Of a stretch of 64,000 nt of DNA, positions 59,177-64,000 are shown one piece after another. The notes beneath the pieces were generated by a model. It saw only the letters and a list, made by a program, of their open reading frames with translations, searched no databases and was not told the DNA's origin. This DNA comes from Novosphingobium sp. FSW06-99. GTDB lineage: Bacteria > Pseudomonadota > Alphaproteobacteria > Sphingomonadales > Sphingomonadaceae. The DNA is taken from NCBI RefSeq assembly GCF_001519065.1, contig NZ_KQ954256.1:1-64000 (forward strand), in the 5' to 3' direction. Positions within the stretch are counted from its first letter, which is position 1. The number at the start of each line of letters is the position of its first letter. The position numbers and the translations under genes are program-made.

Positions 59177-60436
59177 ATGACCCTGGTGGAAATCAATTTC
59201 GACGGCCTGGTTGGTCCCAGCCACAACTATGCCGGGCTCAGTCTTGGCAATCTGGCCTCGGCCAGCCACGGCGGCGATCCTTCATACCCGCGTGCGGCGG
59301 CGTTGCAGGGGCTCGACAAGATGCGCCACAATCTGGCGCTGGGGCTGGTACAGGGCTTTTTCGCGCCGCTGCCGCGCCCGAATGACGGGTTCACCGCCGC
59401 GCTGGGCGTGCTCGATGCCGGCGATCCCGCGCAAGTGCGGCTGCGCGCGGCGGCCTGGTCGGCCAGCGCGATGTGGACCGCCAATGCCGCCACGGTCTCG
59501 CCCGCGCCCGACACCGCCGATGGCCGGTGCCACCTGACAGCCGCCAATCTGGTGACAATGCCGCACCGGTCGCACGAATGGCCCGACACCGTGCGCCAGT
59601 TGCGCCTGGCCTTTGCCGCAACGGCCCATTTCGCGGTGCACGACGCGGTGCCCGCCTGCTTTGGCGATGAAGGCGCGGCCAACCACATGCGCATGGCCGC
59701 GCATCACGCGGCACCGGGGATCGAACTGTTTGTCTATGGCCGCCCCGGCGGACGCTTCCCCGCGCGCCAGCACGAACAGGCCAGCCGCGCGGTAGCCCGC
59801 CTGCACGGGCTTGACCCCGCGCGCACGCTTTTCATCGAACAATCGGGCGAAGCGATTGCAGCCGGGGCGTTCCACAACGATGTCGTGGCGGTCGCCAATG
59901 AACGCGTGCTGTTCACCCACGAAGCCGCCTTTGCCGACCCCGAAGGAACATATACCGCGATCCGCGCCGCCTTGCCCGAGGCAGAGATCGTGGTCGTGCC
60001 GACCAGCGCGGTCAGCCTGGCCGATGCGATAAAATCCTATCTGTTCAACGGCCAGTTGCTGACGCTGCCCGGCGGCGAGATGGGCCTGGTGATCCCCCTG
60101 GAAGCCTGGGAAACCCCCAGCGTGCGCGGCTGGCTCGATACCATGCTGGCCTCGAACGGCCCGATCCGCCGCGTGCTGCCGGTCGACGTGCGCCAGTCGA
60201 TGGCCAATGGCGGCGGCCCCGCCTGCCTGCGCCTGCGCGTGGTGGCCGATCCCGCCACGATCGATCCGCGCTTTCTGCTCGATCCTGCGCGCATCGACAC
60301 CCTGTCGGCGGTGATCGCCGCGCATTGGCCCGAACAGATCGACCCCGCCGATATCGGCACCGACACGCTGGCCCGCACCGTGCGCGCGGCGCGTGGCGCG
60401 TTGCTCGATGCGGCCGGGCTGGGGGAACTGGCATAG
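59177..60436 (+). CDS. astB: N-succinylarginine dihydrolase
   Basis: Converts succinylarginine to succinylornithine, CO2 and two ammonia molecules. The 419-residue protein begins MTLVEINFDGLVGPSHNYAGLSLGNLAS, a diagnostic start, with HLTAANLVTMPHRSHE, FHNDVVAVANERVLFTHEAAF and MANGGGPACLRLRV near the active-site Cys. It ends the M20-astA-astB operon; astC and astD are not in the window. Confidence 0.97.
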   Translation: MTLVEINFDGLVGPSHNYAGLSLGNLASASHGGDPSYPRAAALQGLDKMRHNLALGLVQGFFAPLPRPNDGFTAALGVLDAGDPAQVRLRAAAWSASAMWTANAATVSPAPDTADGRCHLTAANLVTMPHRSHEWPDTVRQLRLAFAATAHFAVHDAVPACFGDEGAANHMRMAAHHAAPGIELFVYGRPGGRFPARQHEQASRAVARLHGLDPARTLFIEQSGEAIAAGAFHNDVVAVANERVLFTHEAAFADPEGTYTAIRAALPEAEIVVVPTSAVSLADAIKSYLFNGQLLTLPGGEMGLVIPLEAWETPSVRGWLDTMLASNGPIRRVLPVDVRQSMANGGGPACLRLRVVADPATIDPRFLLDPARIDTLSAVIAAHWPEQIDPADIGTDTLARTVRAARGALLDAAGLGELA

Positions 60437-60468
60437 ACGACCCCGACGACCAAACCGGCCCGTTTTCG

Positions 60469-60648
60469 ATCCTCCCCGAAACGGGGAGGGGGACCGGCGA
60501 AGCCGGTGGAGGGGTTTCGCCGCTGGGTAAAACATCGAAAATACGCGGATCACGGCCTGTGACCTGGCGCGTCTGCGCTATCTGGCGCAATCCGGCAGGG
60601 CCCCTCCACCAGCTTCGCTGGTCCCCCTCCCCGTGCCGGGGAGGATTT
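60469..60648. repeat. Inverted pair of dispersed hairpin repeats
   Basis: Two copies of a roughly 48-bp element (60469-60516 and 60601-60648) lie in opposite orientation. Each contains two small hairpins: a CCTCCCC...GGGGAGG stem and a GACC(A/G)...(C/T)GGT stem. The pair fills most of the 358-bp gap between astB and the next gene and may also serve as an operon terminator. Elements of this appearance are common in sphingomonad genomes. Confidence 0.75.
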
Positions 60649-60794
60649 TGGCAGGCGGTTTCCCGGGACGTCGGTTCCGTTTACAGTTAACTGTCTTTTT
60701 TCGGGAACGACGGGGAACCAATCTGGCAAATCCGCCACTGGCACGATGCTTGCGGATGGCTATGCTGCTATGCTGGATGCGAAACATTAACCGG

Positions 60795-61040
60795 ATGCCC
60801 AACCCGATGCGCAAGATTGCCCGCCTGTTCATCATCAAGAACCGGATCGAGGCATTTGCGATCATCTATGCGCTGGCGCTGGGCGGGGCCGAACGCGGCA
60901 AGCATTACCTGGACATCTATCCCGGCTTCCCCGGCAAGATGCTGTTCGTCGCCGCCATGGTCGCCGTCTTCATGGCTGGCGCCAAGATCCTCGACGCCCT
61001 GACCTACGAACGCAACCGCCCAGGGGCAGAAGTGGACTAG
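60795..61040 (+). CDS. Small conserved membrane protein
   Basis: An 81-residue protein of unknown function. MRKIARLFIIKNRIEAFAIIYALALGGAERGKHYL starts the family-like region, followed by a single membrane span (LFVAAMVAVFMAGAKIL) and a charged end. The start could be 60756, 60777, 60795 or 60807; 60795 is an arbitrary middle choice since no SD is clear. Neighbours do not suggest a role. Confidence 0.65.
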   Translation: MPNPMRKIARLFIIKNRIEAFAIIYALALGGAERGKHYLDIYPGFPGKMLFVAAMVAVFMAGAKILDALTYERNRPGAEVD

Positions 61041-61111
61041 CCATCGCCGACTGGGCCTTGTGTACGGTTCTGGAGGACTCGAGACGGCCGGCTTTCGACA
61101 CGAGGCAGGAC

Positions 61112-61309
61112 TTAGCTGCTGTTGGCAACCCTTGCCCGCTCAAATTCCCAGTTGAGTGCGGTCATGAAAAGCAGTCCAGCCCAAGCCGGATAACCGGCAT
61201 TGCCCCCAGACCAGACCAGCCAGACGAAATAGGCGGCAAGACAGACGTTCAGAACGATGCGAAGCAGCCGAGCGGCAGGGTGAAGAAGAAGCCGACGAAT
61301 GACCAACAT
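61112..61309 (-). CDS. Possible small membrane protein
   Basis: A 65-residue frame with two hydrophobic segments (VLNVCLAAYFVWLVW and AWAGLLFMTALNW). No family recognised. It lies alone between two small genes and may be a real small membrane protein or a fortuitous frame. The remaining space to ssrA (61310-61593) shows nothing coding. Confidence 0.35.
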   Translation of the reverse strand: MLVIRRLLLHPAARLLRIVLNVCLAAYFVWLVWSGGNAGYPAWAGLLFMTALNWEFERARVANSS

Positions 61310-61593
61310 CTTTCAGCCCCTCACCTCAGCTTTGAGCATGCGGCAAAACCATCCTGAATGGCAAGCTCTGCAGCGCTTCCCGTCATCGCCGCTGCATCAG
61401 ACAACGACAAGAATGCTCCCCAAGCAGTGTCCGTACAACGCATGCGCCGCGCCCCGGATCGGCCCGGACCGTTCGCAGCCCGACATTTGCCGGATTCCGG
61501 CACAAACGGTGGGGCGTTTCTGTTGCCGGGTACGCCCCCAACCCCTGGTATCCCTTCTGTTGCCCGGTGGGTCCAACCGCGCTTGCGCCTTGT

Positions 61594-61860
61594 AAAATCT
61601 GGCCGTTAGGCCGTCAGATTACGCGGCGAGAGCGAGTGCTTCGTTATCGTTGGCACTTGTGGGTTTTGAGCCTTGAACGGGTTACTCAGCCCGGGCAAAA
61701 GCAGCGCTTTTCAATACACGTCGATCCTAGTTCGGCCCCGTCATCTGCCCCGCTCTCGCAAACGAAACAGGTGGTGGAGCCGCCGGGTACCGCCCCCGGG
61801 TCCGCTGCATCTATTGCACGCCACACTTTATCACCATAGCCGGTCGAAACCGGCAGGACC
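61594..61860 (-). ncRNA. ssrA: Two-piece (permuted) tmRNA
   Basis: A circularly permuted tmRNA gene of the alphaproteobacterial type. On the minus strand the acceptor piece comes first and ends in TCCACCA (3' end at 61772), its GGACCCGGGGGCGGTACCCGG forming a T-arm. After about 32 nt of intervening sequence the coding piece starts GGGGCCGAAC (from 61739), whose first seven bases pair with CGGCTCC of the acceptor piece. The tag frame (61654-61619) reads ANDNEALALAA then TAA. A hairpin with a T run follows (61594-61619). The acceptor 5' end near 61855 is approximate; a GCCGGT/ACCGGC hairpin lies there. Confidence 0.88.
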
Positions 61861-61880
61861 GCATATAGGGCCTGCGCGCC

Positions 61881-61918
61881 AAAAGGAAAGGGGCAGGCCA
61901 TCGCTGGCCCGCCCCTTC
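61881..61918 (-). terminator. Intrinsic terminator after mscL
   Basis: A GC-rich hairpin with AGGGGC/GCCCCT arms and an inner GGCC stem, followed on the minus strand by CTTTTCCTTTT-like T-rich sequence, lies 22 bp after the mscL stop. It separates mscL from ssrA. Confidence 0.7.
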
Positions 61919-61940
61919 TGCCTGTCCACGCTGAAAGCAA

Positions 61941-62384
61941 TCAGCCCCTGGCTTTGAGCGCGTCGCGGATTTCGGTCAGCAGGTCGACCTCGCTCGGCCC
62001 CGGCGGCGGCGCGGGCGGCGCGGCGGCGGGCTTTGGCATAGCTTTCGACATAAAGTGGACCAGCAGGAAGATGACAAAGGCCATCAGCAGGAAATTGATC
62101 ACCTGGGTGATGAACGCGCCATAGCCGAACATTGCCACGCCCGCCGCCTTCAGCGCGGCATAATCGCCCAGCGATCCCTTGTAGGTCGCCGGGATCGTGC
62201 CCAGCACGACGAACTTGTTGGAAAAGTTGATCCCACCGGTAATCAGGCCCAGCACCGGCATGATCATATCCTCGGTCAACGAGGTCACGATCTTGCCAAA
62301 GGCCGCGCCGATGATCACACCGACCGCCAGATCCATCACATTGCCCCGCGCAATGAATGCCTTGAATTCGCCAATCAACGCCAT
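61941..62384 (-). CDS. mscL: Large-conductance mechanosensitive channel
   Basis: MscL opens under membrane tension to release solutes after osmotic downshock. The 147-residue protein has the family start [32 protein letters not shown], two membrane helices (about residues 15-45 and 78-103), and the cytoplasmic helix [15 protein letters not shown] at the C terminus. A proline-rich insert (PPAPPPGP) lies before that helix. Single gene, with its own terminator. Confidence 0.96.
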   Translation of the reverse strand: MALIGEFKAFIARGNVMDLAVGVIIGAAFGKIVTSLTEDMIMPVLGLITGGINFSNKFVVLGTIPATYKGSLGDYAALKAAGVAMFGYGAFITQVINFLLMAFVIFLLVHFMSKAMPKPAAAPPAPPPGPSEVDLLTEIRDALKARG

Positions 62385-62560
62385 GTCCCACCCCAGATAT
62401 GGTTAAGTTTTGAACCTTGCCACTGGGCTTGCCGCTTCGCAACCGACAAACGCCATACCGGGATCGACCGGGCGTGCTTGAACCGTCATCAAGGCGCGCT
62501 ATCTATCATGCGTGCACCGCGGCGCGTTTGTCCGCCTGCGTGTCGGGGAAAGTCACTATC

Positions 62561-63241
62561 ATGGCCGCTCGCCTGTTCAATCGTATCGCCCGCTTTGCCA
62601 TCGTTGTCGCCGCCGCGGCGAGCCTGGCCGGTTGCGGGGTCAATTCGATCCCCACTGCCGAGGAAAACGCCAAGGCAAAATGGGCCGATGTGCAAAGCCA
62701 GTATCAGCGCCGGTCGGACCTGATCCCCAACCTGGTCGCGACGGTGAAGGGCTATGCCAAACAGGAACAGGACACCCTGGTCAAAGTGACCGAGGCGCGC
62801 GCCGCCGCAACCCAGGTCAAGATCACCGCCGACGATGTGACCGACCCGGCCAAGATCGCGCAATTCCAGGCCGCACAGGGCCAGTTGTCCCAAGGTCTTG
62901 GCCGTCTGCTGGCCTCGGTCGAGGCCTATCCGCAGTTAAAATCCGACGAGAATTTCCTGGCGCTGCAAAGCCAGTTGGAAGGCACCGAAAACCGCATCGC
63001 GGTGGCGCGGCGCGATTACAACGAGGCAGTGCGGCAATACAACGTGACGATCCGCACGTTCCCCGCCGTGATCGCCGCCAAAGTGATCTACGGCGCGCGG
63101 CCGATGGTGCCCTTCACCGCCACGTCGCCCGCCGCCGAAACCGCCCCGACGATCAGCTTTGACGGGGCGGGCAATGGCACGACCGCCAGCCCCGCCAACG
63201 ACAACGCCGCCGCCAGTCCCGCCAAAAAGACCGGCAATTGA
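62561..63241 (+). CDS. lemA: LemA-family lipoprotein
   Basis: A 226-residue LemA protein, a helical envelope protein of unclear function. Signal peptide with lipobox SLAGC, then the family hallmark ENAKAKWADVQSQYQRRSDLIPNLVATVKGYAKQEQDTL, the helix NRIAVARRDYNEAVRQYNVTIRTFP and a low-complexity Pro/Ala/Asn tail. The start is the ATG at 62561. It precedes a TPM-domain gene by 26 bp, a common pairing. Confidence 0.93.
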   Translation: MAARLFNRIARFAIVVAAAASLAGCGVNSIPTAEENAKAKWADVQSQYQRRSDLIPNLVATVKGYAKQEQDTLVKVTEARAAATQVKITADDVTDPAKIAQFQAAQGQLSQGLGRLLASVEAYPQLKSDENFLALQSQLEGTENRIAVARRDYNEAVRQYNVTIRTFPAVIAAKVIYGARPMVPFTATSPAAETAPTISFDGAGNGTTASPANDNAAASPAKKTGN

Positions 63242-63267
63242 TCCTTTTGCCATCAGGCGCGCGAGCC

Positions 63268-64000
63268 ATGCGCCGGATGATCGCAGTGGCGCTGGCCGGG
63301 CTGGCAATGTTGGCGGCCACGCTGTCACCCGCATGGGCGGACGCTTTTCCGCAATTGACCGGGCGGGTGGTTGATGATGCCCATGTGCTGCAACCCGCCG
63401 AAGTTTCCGCGCTCGATGCCAAGCTGGCCGGGCTCGAAGCGCAGTCGCAGCGGCAGGTGGTGGTCGTGACCGTGCCTACGCTGGGCGGCGCGGACATCGA
63501 CGATTACAGCAACAAGCTGTTTCGTGCCTGGGGCATTGGCAACAAGCAACGCAACGACGGATTGCTGCTAGTCATTGCCCCCACCGAACACAAAGTGCGG
63601 ATCGAGGTCGGCTATGGTCTGGAAGGGATCGTTACCGACGCGATTTCGTTCCTGATCATCCGCCACGATCTGACCCCGCGGTTCAAGGCCGGCGACTATG
63701 CCGGCGGGATCAACGCCGCGGTCGATGCGCTGATCGCACAATTGCGCCTGCCCGACGATCAGGCCCGCGCCGTTGCCGCCAACGCCAAAGTGCAGATGGC
63801 GCGCGAGAGCAAGCCGCAATTCGACGCGGGCTCGGTGGTGTTTGTCATCATCTTCCTGCTGTTCTTTGTCCTGCCGTTCCTGCGCATGCTGGGCGGAGGC
63901 GGTCGGCGCTATGGCGGCGGCGTGTGGATCATGCCGATGGGCGGCTTTGGCGGCGGCTGGGGCGGTGGTGGCGGCGGCGGCTCCGATTGGGGCGGCGGCG
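63268..64000 (+). CDS. TPM-domain membrane protein, cut by window end
   Basis: A YgcG-type protein, incomplete at 64000 with the frame still open (about 244 codons present). A signal peptide (MLAATLSPAWA region) is followed by the TPM domain: FPQLTGRVVDDAHVLQP, VVVVTVPTLGGADIDDYSNKLFRAWGIGNKQRNDGLLLVIAP, and VRIEVGYGLEGIVTDAIS. A membrane span (VVFVIIFLLFFVLPFL) precedes a Gly-rich tail (GGFGGGWGGGGGGGSDW), as usual in the family. Co-directional with lemA. Confidence 0.92.
   Translation, partial: MRRMIAVALAGLAMLAATLSPAWADAFPQLTGRVVDDAHVLQPAEVSALDAKLAGLEAQSQRQVVVVTVPTLGGADIDDYSNKLFRAWGIGNKQRNDGLLLVIAPTEHKVRIEVGYGLEGIVTDAISFLIIRHDLTPRFKAGDYAGGINAAVDALIAQLRLPDDQARAVAANAKVQMARESKPQFDAGSVVFVIIFLLFFVLPFLRMLGGGGRRYGGGVWIMPMGGFGGGWGGGGGGGSDWGGG

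Overview
The window looks like a chromosomal segment of a high-GC alphaproteobacterium, most likely in the Sphingomonadales (Novosphingobium/Sphingomonas-like). Clues are strongly GC-biased codons, a permuted two-piece ssrA gene with tag ANDNEALALAA, DUF2155 and NDUFA12-type genes beside aat, a fatty-acyl-AMP ligase, a TonB-dependent receptor paired with a tannase-family esterase, and many short start/stop overlaps. The genus is inferred; no rRNA or species marker is present.

Layout. 0-4.6 kb: the ribosomal/transcription cluster tRNA-Trp, secE, nusG, rplK, rplA on the minus strand, with a MASE1-PAS-GGDEF gene lying between the tRNA and secE. 4.6-11 kb: aat, DUF2155, NDUFA12, DUF192, recX, a fatty-acyl-AMP ligase, an SDR and a class A beta-lactamase. 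11-17.8 kb: a telA-xpaC-PHA-family operon, a DUF4919 protein, two tandem DUF2827 genes, DUF2721 and a TonB-like protein. 17.8-25.2 kb: a soluble NAD-dependent molybdenum formate dehydrogenase operon (lysR-fdsG-fdsB-mobA-fdsA-fdsD-fdhD). 25.4-28.2 kb: a co-translated kdsD-kdsB-kdsA set that makes CMP-Kdo precursors. 28.3-51.1 kb: a capsule locus, interrupted at 29.2-32.4 kb by an IS5 remnant, an AT-rich orphan gene and a WYL-regulator/GST pair.

The capsule locus carries the full ABC-transporter export set (KpsD/Wza-like, KpsE, KpsM, KpsT), KpsS and a half-length KpsC (the enzymes that build the Kdo linker), four glycosyltransferases including one GT2-GT4 fusion, two PAPS-type sulfotransferases, a secreted GH5 hydrolase, a TviB/WbpO-type UDP-HexNAc dehydrogenase, a separate TPR protein and a TPR-radical SAM-SPASM fusion. 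The gene set predicts a sulfated, uronic-acid-containing capsule exported on a Kdo-type anchor. Sphingomonads generally carry glycosphingolipids instead of LPS, so the Kdo genes are most simply explained by the capsule. The TPR-radical SAM protein is the best candidate for undescribed chemistry in the window.

51-56.7 kb: an SPFH/band-7 protein and a MarR-TonB receptor-tannase group. 56.9-60.4 kb: arginine succinyltransferase pathway genes (M20 peptidase, astA, astB). 60.4-64 kb: an inverted pair of dispersed repeats, small membrane proteins, ssrA, mscL, lemA and a TPM-domain gene cut by the window end. Dispersed palindromic elements at 1.4 and 11.2 kb share the same core sequence. No rRNA, CRISPR array, prophage or complete insertion sequence was seen.
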